Assembly: GCF_013409045.1 (NCBI RefSeq)
Contig: NZ_JACCBT010000001.1
Coordinates: 3,348,001 to 3,412,000 of the forward strand
Direction: 5' to 3'
DNA: 64,000 bases
Source: Actinomadura citrea
GTDB taxonomy: Bacteria; Actinomycetota; Actinomycetes; Streptosporangiales; Streptosporangiaceae
Below, in pieces: positions 35,053 through 42,492 of this stretch (the first letter of the stretch is position 1; each line of letters starts with the position of its first letter). A model generated the notes under the pieces. It worked only from the letters and a program-made list of their open reading frames with translations, was not told the origin of the DNA and did not search any database. A program made the translations under genes and the position numbers.

Positions 35053-35088
35053 CGGTCGGTCAGGACCGAGCCGAAGGAGTGAAGCCAG

Positions 35089-35217
35089 ATGCGCCGCATC
35101 AGCGCAGCGATCAGCGCCATTGTCGGGACGATCATCAGCGTCGTGACCCTGCCGTTCCGTGTTCTGGGGCGGTTGCTGACCCCCGGTCGCGGCCGCAGCC
35201 GCCGCGGGGCGGCGTGA
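35089..35217 (+). CDS. Small basic amphipathic protein (42 aa)
   Basis: A 42-residue ORF with an AAGGAG ribosome site nine bases before the ATG. It has a hydrophobic stretch (ISAIVGTIISVVTLPFRVLG) and an Arg-rich tail (GRGRSRRGAA), so it probably lies at the membrane. A SigB-like promoter lies 37 bases upstream and a perfect hairpin follows the stop, giving it a complete transcription unit of its own. Function is unknown. Confidence 0.7.
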   Translation: MRRISAAISAIVGTIISVVTLPFRVLGRLLTPGRGRSRRGAA

Positions 35218-35230
35218 CGCATATCCGACT

Positions 35231-35266
35231 CGCCCCGGGCCGATTCTCCCCGAACGGCCCGGGGCG
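35231..35266. terminator. Hairpin terminator after the 42-aa ORF
   Basis: Arms CGCCCCGGGCC (35231-35241) and GGCCCGGGGCG (35256-35266), perfect over 11 bp with a 14-base loop. Confidence 0.75.
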
Positions 35267-35318
35267 GTCGCATGGAAAAAGCGTTGCGTGCCCGAGCGGC
35301 GCCCCGCACCATAGGGGC

Positions 35319-35447
35319 ATGGAAAAGATCGGAAGCGGACGAGAGGGGGCGGCGGCCATGGTCACGACCATCGCCCGGCAGGCCCGGCAGCCCCTCGGGT
35401 CCGGGGCGGGTCAGGGCTCCGCCTTTATCGGAAACGCCTCTGGATAG
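35319..35447 (+). CDS. Possible small leaderless ORF (42 aa)
   Basis: An ATG at 35319 lies seven bases after a CACCAT box, the spacing of the other leaderless genes here. The 42-residue product (MEKIGSGREGAAAMVTTIAR...) is low in complexity and unrecognised. A terminator-like hairpin with T-rich tail follows. Weak evidence; it may be noise. Confidence 0.25.
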   Translation: MEKIGSGREGAAAMVTTIARQARQPLGSGAGQGSAFIGNASG

Positions 35448-35467
35448 GGCCGTCAGGCTCCGCCGGA

Positions 35468-35505
35468 GGCCGTCAGGGAGAGATCCCGGCGGCCTTTCGT
35501 TTTCC
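35468..35505 (+). terminator. Bulged hairpin with T-rich tail before the tRNA array
   Basis: GGCCG pairs with CGGCC around an inner GGGA/TCCC stem, followed by TTTCGTTTT. It is one of the few terminators in the window with a T run. Confidence 0.6.
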
Positions 35506-35508
35506 TCA

Positions 35509-35581
35509 GGGTCAGTAGCTCAATGGGAAGAGCGCCCGCCTTGCAAGCGGGAGGATGCCGGTTCGAGTCCGGCCCGATCCA
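35509..35581 (+). tRNA. tRNA-Ala (anticodon TGC)
   Basis: A 73-base cloverleaf: acceptor GGGTCAG/CCGATCC with the Ala identity pair G3:U70, D-stem GCTC/GAGC, anticodon stem CCCGC/GCGGG with loop CTTGCAA, T-arm GCCGG-TTCGAGT-CCGGC, A73. One acceptor mismatch (A6:C67). CCA is not encoded. First of four closely packed tRNA genes; only one base separates it from the next. Confidence 0.85.
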
Positions 35582-35582
35582 C

Positions 35583-35654
35583 GGCCTTCAGGCTCATGCG
35601 GATGAGCGCCCGGTCGAAACCCGGGAGGACGAGGTTCGACTCCTCGGATGGCCA
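35583..35654 (+). tRNA. tRNA-like gene, positional anticodon GAA (Phe?) with C33
   Basis: A 72-base cloverleaf: acceptor GGCCTTC/GATGGCC with a T5:T68 mismatch, D-stem GCTC/GAGC, anticodon stem CCCGG/CCGGG, loop TCGAAAC, T-arm CGAGG-TTCGACT-CCTCG, A73. Positions 34-36 read GAA, but the normally invariant U33 is C. It may be a decayed gene, a specialised non-translational tRNA, or a tRNA-Phe variant. The GGCC...GGCCA ends resemble actinobacterial tRNA-Phe. Confidence 0.6.
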
Positions 35655-35660
35655 CCGAAC

Positions 35661-35681
35661 GGAGCCCCTTTTTCGGGCTCC
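35661..35681. terminator. Small hairpin between the second and third tRNA genes
   Basis: GGAGCCC (35661-35667) and GGGCTCC (35675-35681) with a T-rich loop. It may be a processing or termination site within the array. Confidence 0.5.
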
Positions 35682-35685
35682 GCGC

Positions 35686-35757
35686 GTCGCACAGGCCTGA
35701 ATGGTGAGGCGGCTGGCTTCCAACCAGCAGAACCGGGTTCGATTCCCGGGTGCGGCT
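35686..35757 (+). tRNA. tRNA-Gly (anticodon TCC)
   Basis: A 72-base cloverleaf: acceptor GTCGCAC/GTGCGGC (fully paired counting one U:G), D-stem GCCT/AGGC, anticodon stem GCTGG/CCAGC with loop CTTCCAA, T-arm CCGGG-TTCGATT-CCCGG. The discriminator is T73, as expected for bacterial Gly. CCA is not encoded. Confidence 0.88.
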
Positions 35758-35846
35758 CTGGACTGGACCGGCGGGAGTAACGACCCCCGGCCGGTCCTCC
35801 CCGTGCCCACGGCGGGCGGACGCCACCGCCCGCCGGCGGGCACCCG

Positions 35847-35917
35847 TGCTGGATCATCCAAGGGCAGGATGCGTGATTCTGGATCACGTCATGCAGGTTC
35901 GACCCCTGCTCCAGCAG
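35847..35917 (+). tRNA. tRNA-Gln (anticodon CTG)
   Basis: A 71-base cloverleaf: acceptor TGCTGGA/TCCAGCA, including the U1:A72 pair that is characteristic of Gln, D-stem ATCC/GGAT, anticodon stem CGTGA/TCACG with loop TTCTGGA, T-arm GCAGG-TTCGACC-CCTGC, G73. All stems pair fully. The body differs from the common actinobacterial tRNA-Gln. CCA is not encoded. Confidence 0.88.
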
Positions 35918-35935
35918 CTCGTTCGGCGGTGTGCG

Positions 35936-37090
35936 TCAGGGACGGGCGCCCACGAGGGCCCGCCGCGTCGTCCAGGCGCGGGCCTGCTCGCTGAGCGTGA
36001 TGCCGAGACCGGGACGGGGCGGGACGTGCATCCGCCCGCCCTCGATGGTGAGCCGCTCGTCGAACAGCGGGCCGAGCCAGTCGAAGTGCTCCACCCACGG
36101 CTCGGACGGGTACGCTGCGGCCAGATGGAGGTGGATCTCCATCGCGAAGTGCGGGGCGAGCTGGAGATGCCGGTGGTCGGCGAGCGCGGCGACCTTCAGG
36201 AAGCCGGTGATGCCGCCGATGCGCGGAGCGTCCGGCTGGAGCACGTCGGCGGCGCCCCTGTCGATGAGCTCGCAGTGCTCGGCGACGCTGGTCAGCATCT
36301 CCCCGGTCGCGACGGGGGTGTCGAGCGTGCGCACCAGCGCGGCGTGGCCTTCGGCGTCGTGGGCGTCCAGGGGCTCCTCGATCCAGGTGAGGCCGAACTC
36401 CTCCAGCGCGCGTCCCATCCTGCGCGCGGCCGGCCGGTCCCACTGCTGGTTGGCGTCCACCATGAGCGGGAACCCGTCGCCCAGCCTCTCCCGGACGGCC
36501 GCGACGCGGCGCAGGTCCTCGGCGTGGTCGGGATGCCCGACCTTGATCTTGACGCCGCCGATCCCGGCCCGCGCGGACGCGGTCGCGTGGTCGAGCACCT
36601 CCTCCAGTGGCGCGCTGAGGAACCCGCCCGCGGTGTCGTAGCAGCGGACGGAGTCGCGGTGCGCGCCGAGGAGCTTGGCGAGCGGCAGGCCCGCGCGCCT
36701 GGCCTTCAGGTCCCACAGCGCGATGTCGATGGCGGCGATCGCCTGCGCGGCGAGACCGCCGCGCCCGGCCGACGCCCCCGCCCAGGCCAGCTTCGTCCCG
36801 ATCCTGCCGATGTCGCTCGGATCCTCGCCGACGGCGGCGGGGGCGATCTCGGCGGCGTGCGCGAACTGGCCGGGGCCGCCGGCGCGCTTGGAGTACCCGA
36901 AGCCGATGCCCTCCTGGCCCTGCTCGGTGCCGATCTCGGCGAACAGGAACACCACCTCGGTCAGTGGGCGCTGCCGCCCGGTGAGCACCTTCGCGTCGCT
37001 GACGGGGGCGGCGAGCGGCAGCGTGACCGACGACAGCTCGATCCAGGCGACCCGGTCAAGGACGGCCTCACCGGCGGGGGAGCCCGCCAT
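35936..37090 (-). CDS. Enolase-superfamily acid-sugar dehydratase (mandelate racemase subgroup)
   Basis: A 384-residue enzyme that would dehydrate an aldarate such as galactarate, talarate or glucarate. Visible active-site parts: the KxK base in GGVKIKVGHP, metal ligands Asp in LMVDANQQW, Glu in WIEEPLD and Glu in ATGEM, and the His/Asp dyad base near LAPHFAMEIHLHLA. The KxK plus His arrangement is that of L-talarate/galactarate dehydratases. The next gene (KdgD, one base away) would take the keto-deoxy product onward. Probably one operon, with the LysR gene divergent. Confidence 0.9.
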   Translation of the reverse strand: MAGSPAGEAVLDRVAWIELSSVTLPLAAPVSDAKVLTGRQRPLTEVVFLFAEIGTEQGQEGIGFGYSKRAGGPGQFAHAAEIAPAAVGEDPSDIGRIGTKLAWAGASAGRGGLAAQAIAAIDIALWDLKARRAGLPLAKLLGAHRDSVRCYDTAGGFLSAPLEEVLDHATASARAGIGGVKIKVGHPDHAEDLRRVAAVRERLGDGFPLMVDANQQWDRPAARRMGRALEEFGLTWIEEPLDAHDAEGHAALVRTLDTPVATGEMLTSVAEHCELIDRGAADVLQPDAPRIGGITGFLKVAALADHRHLQLAPHFAMEIHLHLAAAYPSEPWVEHFDWLGPLFDERLTIEGGRMHVPPRPGLGITLSEQARAWTTRRALVGARP

Positions 37091-37091
37091 C

Positions 37092-38006
37092 TCAGCGCAC
37101 CCGCTTCACGAGTTCCGCGAGCCGTGCGGTCTCGTCCCCGGTCAGGTCGGTCAGCGGAGGGCGGACGGGTCCGGCGGGCCGACCGGTGACCCGCATGCCC
37201 GCCTTGACGATGCTCACCGCGTAGCCCATGCGGCGGTTGCGGATCTCGCAGTACGGCAGGACGAACTCCGCCAGCCGCCGGTGGACGCCCTCCCGGTCGC
37301 CGGCGCGGACGGCGGCGTGGAAGGCCAGCGCGAACTCCGGGACGAAGTTGAAGATCGCCGACGAGTACGTCGTGACGCCCATCTCCCGGTAGGGGAGGGC
37401 GAACGTCTCGGCGGTCGGCAGCCCGCCGACGTAGACGAGGCGGTCGCCGAGACGGGACCGGATCCGCGTCATCAGCTCCAGATCGCCGACGCCGTCCTTG
37501 AACCCGACGAGGTTCGGGCACGCGTCGGCCAGTTCGGCGACCGTCGTGTCCTGGTAGACGGCGTTGCCGCGGCTGTAGATCGTCACCCCGAGGCGGGTGG
37601 CCCGGCACACCGCCCGGACGTGCGCGGCCAGACCCTCCTGCGGCGCCTCGGTGAGGTAGGGCGGGAACAGCAGGATCCCGTCGGCGCCCGCGTGCTCGGC
37701 GTCCTCGGCCATCCGCACCGCCGCCGCCGTCCCGTACCCGGCGGGCGCGACCACCGGAACGCCCTCCGGCGCCTCCGCGGCCGCCGCGCGCACGACCCGG
37801 CCGACCTCGTCCGGCGTCAGCGAGAAGAACTCGCCCGTCCCGCCCGCCGCGAACAGGCCCGCCACGTCGTATCCGCCGAGGCGGGCGATGTTCGCGCGGT
37901 AGGCGTCCTCGTCGAACGACAGGTCGTCGCGGAAGTGGGTGACGGGGAACGACAGGAGCCCGGACCCGAGCCGCCGGGCGATCTCGTCGGGCGCGGTCTG
38001 CTTCAT
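37092..38006 (-). CDS. kdgD: 5-dehydro-4-deoxyglucarate dehydratase
   Basis: A 304-residue TIM barrel of the DapA superfamily that dehydrates and decarboxylates 5-keto-4-deoxyglucarate to 2-oxoglutarate semialdehyde. The Schiff-base Lys is in [11 protein letters not shown] and the Tyr in [10 protein letters not shown]. The glycine loop [15 protein letters not shown] matches the KDGDH subgroup and not DapA. A TAGCCT -10 box six bases before the ATG implies a leaderless mRNA. It precedes the aldarate dehydratase by one base. Together they degrade glucarate or galactarate to the TCA cycle. Confidence 0.93.
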   Translation of the reverse strand: MKQTAPDEIARRLGSGLLSFPVTHFRDDLSFDEDAYRANIARLGGYDVAGLFAAGGTGEFFSLTPDEVGRVVRAAAAEAPEGVPVVAPAGYGTAAAVRMAEDAEHAGADGILLFPPYLTEAPQEGLAAHVRAVCRATRLGVTIYSRGNAVYQDTTVAELADACPNLVGFKDGVGDLELMTRIRSRLGDRLVYVGGLPTAETFALPYREMGVTTYSSAIFNFVPEFALAFHAAVRAGDREGVHRRLAEFVLPYCEIRNRRMGYAVSIVKAGMRVTGRPAGPVRPPLTDLTGDETARLAELVKRVR

Positions 38007-38012
38007 GCCCCG

Positions 38013-38018
38013 AGGCTA
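38013..38018 (-). promoter_or_regulatory. -10 box TAGCCT for leaderless kdgD
   Basis: On the minus strand TAGCCT is followed by six bases and the ATG. It lies in the 74-bp gap shared with the divergent LysR gene, so a LysR bound here could control it. Confidence 0.6.
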
Positions 38019-38080
38019 GGATGGTCGATCGATCCAGGTCCAACACAGATAACGCATCCACTGATACCCGAAGCGAATCG

Positions 38081-38956
38081 ATGTTCACGCTCACCCAGCT
38101 CGCGAACTTCGTGGCCGTCGCCGAGGAACTGCACTTCGGCCGCGCGGCCCGGCGCCTGCGCATGACGCAGCCGCCGCTCAGCCGCCAGATCCAGCTGCTG
38201 GAGAACGAGCTGAAGGTGCGGCTGTTCGACCGGACGAACCGCTCGGTGCGCCTCACCCCGGCCGGGCGCGCGTTCCTCGTCGAGGCCCGACGGCTGCTCC
38301 AGCAGGCAGACCACGCCGCGATGTCCGTCCGGCAGGTGTCGGCGGGCGAGGCCGGGACGATCACGCTCGGCTTCACCGCCGCGAGCGCCCACGCGACGCT
38401 CGGCCGGGTGCTGGAGGCCGCCCGGACGGCGCTGCCGGACGTGGAGATCGTGCTGCGCGAGATGGTCACCCGCGATCAGGTGCGCGCCCTCGCCGAGGGC
38501 GGTCTGGACCTCGGGCTCGTCCGGCCGCCGGTGAGCGACCCCGACCTGGAGGAGCGCCCCGCCGACCGCGAGCCCCTGCTCGCCGCGGTTCCGCGCGGCC
38601 ATCCCCTGGCGGTGGGGGACGGCCCGGTCCCCCTCGCCGACCTCGACGGGCGGCGGTTCCTCATGTACTCGCCCGTCGAGGCCCGCTACTTCCACGAACT
38701 GCTGGTCAGCCTGTTCCGGGAGGCCCGCGTCTCGCCCGTGTACGCGCAGTACCTCAGCCAGGTGCACAGCATCCTCGCGCTGGTCAACTGCGGCTGGGGG
38801 CTGGCGCTCGTGCCCGCGGCGGCGGCCCGCCTCCGCTACGCGGGCGTGGTGTTCCGGCCCGTCGAGCTGCCCGATCCGGCCCCGGTGGAGCTGAGCCTGG
38901 CCTGGCGGCGCGGCAACGACAACCCGGCGCTCGCCCTGCTGCTGCGCCACCTGTGA
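38081..38956 (+). CDS. LysR-family regulator of the aldarate operon
   Basis: A 291-residue LysR protein. HTH: MFTLTQLANFVAVAEELHFGRAARRLRMTQPPLSRQIQLLE. The effector domain starts near residue 90 (GTITLGFTAASAHATLGRV). The sequence resembles the BenM/CatR/CbnR subgroup, which senses small carboxylic acids and fits an aldarate-derived inducer. It is divergent from kdgD with only 74 bp between the starts. The ATG at 38081 is the normal LysR start. Confidence 0.9.
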   Translation: MFTLTQLANFVAVAEELHFGRAARRLRMTQPPLSRQIQLLENELKVRLFDRTNRSVRLTPAGRAFLVEARRLLQQADHAAMSVRQVSAGEAGTITLGFTAASAHATLGRVLEAARTALPDVEIVLREMVTRDQVRALAEGGLDLGLVRPPVSDPDLEERPADREPLLAAVPRGHPLAVGDGPVPLADLDGRRFLMYSPVEARYFHELLVSLFREARVSPVYAQYLSQVHSILALVNCGWGLALVPAAAARLRYAGVVFRPVELPDPAPVELSLAWRRGNDNPALALLLRHL

Positions 38957-38971
38957 CCACCTGCGACCGCC

Positions 38972-39000
38972 TTGACGGCGCCCGCCCGCTCGCTTAATTT
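38972..39000 (+). promoter_or_regulatory. Housekeeping-type promoter of the acyl-CoA dehydrogenase gene
   Basis: TTGACG (38972-38977), 17 bases, TAATTT (38995-39000). Just downstream, TTGG(C)GTCCAAA and TTGGCCGTCAAAA form an imperfect direct repeat (about 38999-39024) that could be a repressor site at the transcription start. Confidence 0.6.
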
Positions 39001-39061
39001 GGCGTCCAAATATTGGCCGTCAAAACATCGGCCCCGCACCCCCGGCACCCCTGGAGGAACG

Positions 39062-40231
39062 ATGAGCGACTTTCCCGCGTACGCGCCGTCTGAGGAGCAT
39101 GAGCTGTTGCGGCGGACGGTGCGTGAGCTGGCCGAGGCCAAGATTGCTCCTTTCGCGGCGGAGGTGGATGAGGAGTCGCGGTTCCCGCAGGAGGCGTTGG
39201 ACGCTCTGGTGGCCAATGGTCTGCATGCGGTGCACGTGCCCGAATCGTACGGGGGTGCGGGGGCGGATGCGTTGGCGACGGTGATCGTGATCGAGGAGGT
39301 GGCGCGGGTGTGCGCGTCTTCTTCGTTGATTCCGGCGGTGAACAAGCTGGGGACGGTTCCGGTTCTGCTGGCGGGGTCGCAGGGGTTGCGGGAGCGTTTT
39401 CTCGGGCCGGTGGCGCGGGGGGAGGCGATGTTCTCGTATGCGTTGTCGGAGGCGGATGCGGGGTCGGACGCGGCGGGGATGCGGACGCGGGCGGTGCGTG
39501 ATGGGGATCACTGGGTGCTGGACGGCGCGAAGATGTGGATCACCAATGCGGGGGTGTCGCGGTTCTACACGGTGATGGCGGTGACCGAGCCGGGTGCGGG
39601 GGCGCGGGGGATCTCGGCGTTCGTGGTGGATTCCGAGACCGATGCGGGGGTGTCGTTCGGGGCCAGGGAGCGCAAGTTGGGGATCAAGGGGTCGCCGACG
39701 CGTCAGGTGGTCCTGGAGGGGGTGCGGGTTCCGGCGGATCGGATGATCGGGGCTGAGGGGACGGGGTTCAAGACGGCGTTGGCGACGTTGGACCATACGC
39801 GGATCACGATCGCGGCGCAGGCGTTGGGGATCGCGCAGGGGGCGCTGGATTTCGCGGTGGGGTATGTCAAGCAGCGGCGGCAGTTCGGTCGGGCGGTCGC
39901 TGATTTCCAGGGTGTGCAGTTCATGCTGGCCGATATGGCGATGCGGTTGGAGGGTGCGCGGCAGTTGACGTATCACGCGGCGGTGAAGTCCGAGCGGGCG
40001 ATGGGGGGTGAGCGTGTGCCGGATCTGACGTTCGTGTCGTCGGCGTGCAAGACGCTGGCCTCGGATGTGGCGATGGATGTGACCACTGATGCGGTGCAGT
40101 TGCTGGGCGGGTACGGGTACACGCGGGAGTTCCCGGTGGAGCGGATGATGCGCGACGCCAAGATCACCCAGATCTACGAGGGCACCAACCAGATCCAGCG
40201 CATGGTCATGGCCCGCCAGCTCCTGAAGTAG
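39062..40231 (+). CDS. Acyl-CoA dehydrogenase
   Basis: A 389-residue flavoenzyme that introduces the alpha-beta double bond into acyl-CoA. Signatures: FSYALSEADAGSDAAGMRT (flavin loop), WITNAGVSRFY, RKLGIKGSPTRQVV, the catalytic Glu region in LLGGYGYTREFPVERMMRDAKITQIYEGTNQIQ. Most similar in feel to short-chain or branched-chain dehydrogenases. The ATG has GGAGG upstream. Codon choice is odd: most codons end in G or T (TTG, GAT, GGT, CGT), unlike the C-ending neighbours, and return to C-ending in the last 90 bases. Confidence 0.93.
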   Translation: MSDFPAYAPSEEHELLRRTVRELAEAKIAPFAAEVDEESRFPQEALDALVANGLHAVHVPESYGGAGADALATVIVIEEVARVCASSSLIPAVNKLGTVPVLLAGSQGLRERFLGPVARGEAMFSYALSEADAGSDAAGMRTRAVRDGDHWVLDGAKMWITNAGVSRFYTVMAVTEPGAGARGISAFVVDSETDAGVSFGARERKLGIKGSPTRQVVLEGVRVPADRMIGAEGTGFKTALATLDHTRITIAAQALGIAQGALDFAVGYVKQRRQFGRAVADFQGVQFMLADMAMRLEGARQLTYHAAVKSERAMGGERVPDLTFVSSACKTLASDVAMDVTTDAVQLLGGYGYTREFPVERMMRDAKITQIYEGTNQIQRMVMARQLLK

Positions 40232-40262
40232 CCCCCGGCGGCGACCGGCCCTCGGAGCCGGT

Positions 40263-41678
40263 TCAGACCGCCGGCAGCCGCACCTCGAACAGCGCGCCGC
40301 CGCCGGGGGCCTCGCGCACGGCGAGGTCCCCGCCGTGCGCCAGCACCAGGTCGCGGGCGATGGCCAGCCCGAGACCCGCGCCGCCCTCGTCCCGGCTGCG
40401 CGCGTCGTCCAGCCGCACGAACCGCTCGAAGATCCGCTCGTGGTCGGCGGGCGGCACCCCCGGCCCGTCGTCGGCGACCCGCACCACCGCCGTGCCCGCC
40501 TCCTCGCCCACCGAGAGCCGGACCGCCGAGCACGCGTGCCGCTGGGCGTTGTCGAGCAGGTTGCCGACCACCCGCGACAGCCGCCCGGGCACGCCCATGA
40601 CCCGCGGATCGGCCTCGATCGACGCCTGGACGGTGATCCGGTCGCCCGCCGCGCGGCGCTCCAGCTCCTCCCCGACGAGCCCGCCGAGCGCGACGGGCCT
40701 GGCCGGCGGACGGTCCCCGGCGTCGATGCGGGCGAGGAGCAGCAGGTCGGCGGCCAGCCGCTGGAGCCGCAGGACGTCCTCGACAAGCCCGCCGACGTCC
40801 AGCAGCTCCGGATGCGCGGCGGCGACCTCCAACTGGGTGCGCAGCGAGGCGATGGGACTGCGCAGCTCGTGCGAGGCGTCCGCGACGAACCCGCGCTGCC
40901 GCGCCACCGACTCCTCCAGCGCGGCGAGCGTCGCGTTCGTCGTGGCGGCCAGCCCGGCGATCTCGTCCCGCGCCTCCGGCACGGGCACCCGCCGGGCCAG
41001 GTCGCCGGAGGAGGTGATCTCGGCCAGCTCCGCCCGGACCGCCTCCACCGGACGCAGCGCCCGCCGCGTGACCAGCCACGTCACCCCCGCGACGACCGCG
41101 AGCAGGGGCGGCAGTCCCGCGAGCATCGCCCGGACGGCGGTGCCCACCGCGTCCCGGGCGGCGGCCAGGTCGGCGCCCGCGTAGACGGTCACGGTCTCGT
41201 CCCGCGGCGTCGTCACCTCGACCGCCGCGAACCGGTAGTCGGCCGTGCGGTCGTCGACGGTCGCGCGGCCCGTGGAGAACTCCGGGTCGCCGCCCGACAC
41301 CTCCCCGCGCGCCGGATCGTCGTCATCGCCGTCGTCATCGTCGCCCGACGGGGGCCGCCCGGGCCGCACGCCGGGGGAGCCGGTCCCGTGAATCCGCCGC
41401 AGGTCCTCGCTGGCCGCCCGCACCCGGCCCTCCTCGTCCACGACCTGCACGGGCCGGTCCTCCCCGTCCGGCAGGTCGAGCGCCGCGAACGGGGTGCCGG
41501 CGGCGAGCTGGGAGGCCACCTCGCGCGCCGCCACCTCCGCCTTGAGGTCGGCCTGCCCGCCGAGGTTCGAGCGCAGCAGCAGCACCACCGCGAGCCCGGC
41601 GGCGACGAGCGCGACCGCCACCACGGCGGTCGCGCCCAGGGTCGTCCTGGCGCGGACGGACGCCGGGCGGCGGGCCAT
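40263..41678 (-). CDS. Two-component sensor histidine kinase (OmpR-partner type)
   Basis: A 471-residue membrane kinase. TM1 is residues 17-36 and TM2 about 184-204. The extracytoplasmic sensor region between them has an acidic run of Asp around residues 113-121. HAMP follows TM2 (TRRALRPVEAVRAELAEITSS). The phospho-accepting H270 lies in FVADASHELRSPIASL. The ATPase shows NLLDNAQRH, VADDGPGVP and GGAGLGLAIARDL. It is cotranscribed with the response regulator upstream (one base between). The Asp-rich sensor suggests detection of cations or cationic peptides; this is inference. Confidence 0.93.
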   Translation of the reverse strand: MARRPASVRARTTLGATAVVAVALVAAGLAVVLLLRSNLGGQADLKAEVAAREVASQLAAGTPFAALDLPDGEDRPVQVVDEEGRVRAASEDLRRIHGTGSPGVRPGRPPSGDDDDGDDDDPARGEVSGGDPEFSTGRATVDDRTADYRFAAVEVTTPRDETVTVYAGADLAAARDAVGTAVRAMLAGLPPLLAVVAGVTWLVTRRALRPVEAVRAELAEITSSGDLARRVPVPEARDEIAGLAATTNATLAALEESVARQRGFVADASHELRSPIASLRTQLEVAAAHPELLDVGGLVEDVLRLQRLAADLLLLARIDAGDRPPARPVALGGLVGEELERRAAGDRITVQASIEADPRVMGVPGRLSRVVGNLLDNAQRHACSAVRLSVGEEAGTAVVRVADDGPGVPPADHERIFERFVRLDDARSRDEGGAGLGLAIARDLVLAHGGDLAVREAPGGGALFEVRLPAV

Positions 41679-41679
41679 C

Positions 41680-42360
41680 TCAGGCGCCCCCGTCCCGGGC
41701 CAGCCGGTATCCGGCGCCGCGCACCGTCGTGATCGACCGGCGCCCGAACGGGAGGTCGAGCTTGCGGCGCAGCGCGCTCACGTACACCTCGACGATGTTG
41801 GGGTCACCGTCGTAGGCGAGGTCCCAGACCGCCTCGATGATCTGCGCCTTCGACACGACCCGGCCCGCGTTCGCCGCCAGGTGCTCCAGCACCGCGAACT
41901 CCTTGGCGGTCAGCTCCACCTCGGCCTCGCCCCGGTACACGCGCCGCGCCGCCGGGTCGACCCTGAGGTCGCCGAGCACGATGGCGGGCGCCGCGCCCCG
42001 CGTCCGGCGGCGCAGCAGCGCGCGGACGCGGGCCACCAGCACCACGTAGGAGAACGGCTTGGTGAGGTAGTCGTCCGCGCCGGTGTCCAGGCCCTCCGCC
42101 TCGTCGTACTCGCCGTCCTTGGCGGTCAGCATCAGGATCGGCGTCTCGTCGCCCGCCGCGCGCAGCGCCGCGCACACCCGGTAGCCGTTCATCCCGGGCA
42201 GCATGATGTCGAGGAGGATCAGGTCGTACCCGCCGCCGAGCGCCCGGTGCAGCCCCTCGGCTCCGTCGTGGACGGTCTCGACCACGAACCCCTCGGCCGT
42301 CAGCCCCCGCGCGAGCGAGGCGGCCAGGCGTCTCTCGTCCTCGACGATCAGCAGGCGCAT
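41680..42360 (-). CDS. OmpR/PhoB-family response regulator
   Basis: A 226-residue response regulator. The receiver has LLIVEDERRLAASLARGL, the phospho-acceptor Asp in DLILLDIMLPGMNGY, and Lys in YLTKPFSYVVLVARV. The C-terminal winged helix contains LTAKEFAVLEHLAANAGRVVSKAQIIEAVWD and the NIVEVYVSALRRKLDLP recognition region. The ATG at 42360 was preferred to a GTG two codons earlier. Divergent from the PepSY gene; three CTTCAG-like direct repeats lie between, suitable for OmpR-type binding. Confidence 0.94.
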   Translation of the reverse strand: MRLLIVEDERRLAASLARGLTAEGFVVETVHDGAEGLHRALGGGYDLILLDIMLPGMNGYRVCAALRAAGDETPILMLTAKDGEYDEAEGLDTGADDYLTKPFSYVVLVARVRALLRRRTRGAAPAIVLGDLRVDPAARRVYRGEAEVELTAKEFAVLEHLAANAGRVVSKAQIIEAVWDLAYDGDPNIVEVYVSALRRKLDLPFGRRSITTVRGAGYRLARDGGA

Positions 42361-42382
42361 CCCCACAGCCTGCCAAACCCCA

Positions 42383-42420
42383 CCTGAAGACGGCTTCAGG
42401 TTGCTTCAGCGGCGCTACAG
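42383..42420. promoter_or_regulatory. Direct-repeat operator for the OmpR-type regulator
   Basis: CTTCAGG (42394), CTTCAGC (42404) and CTACAGG (42415) recur at 10- and 11-bp spacing. An inverted CCTGAAG lies at 42383. This is the geometry OmpR/PhoB dimers use. Confidence 0.6.
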
Positions 42421-42492
42421 GAAAGCCCGGCATCGTCAGGGCGGAAGGTGCGGCCGGAGAGGCCGGCACGACACCCGGAGATGGGAGTTCCG

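Noticed and set aside
34173..35447. Long plus-strand frame through the methyltransferase gene and the following region
   Set aside because: Only its last 42 codons are not explained by other genes; the rest is a shadow of the HemK-like frame.
35509..35938. tRNA array as an integration site of a mobile element
   Set aside because: No integrase, excisionase or flanking direct repeat of a tRNA 3' end was found within the window.
38064..38069. GGGTAT on the minus strand upstream of kdgD as another SigB-like promoter
   Set aside because: No GNNT box occurs 14-16 bases upstream, and a better TAGCCT -10 lies right before the start codon.
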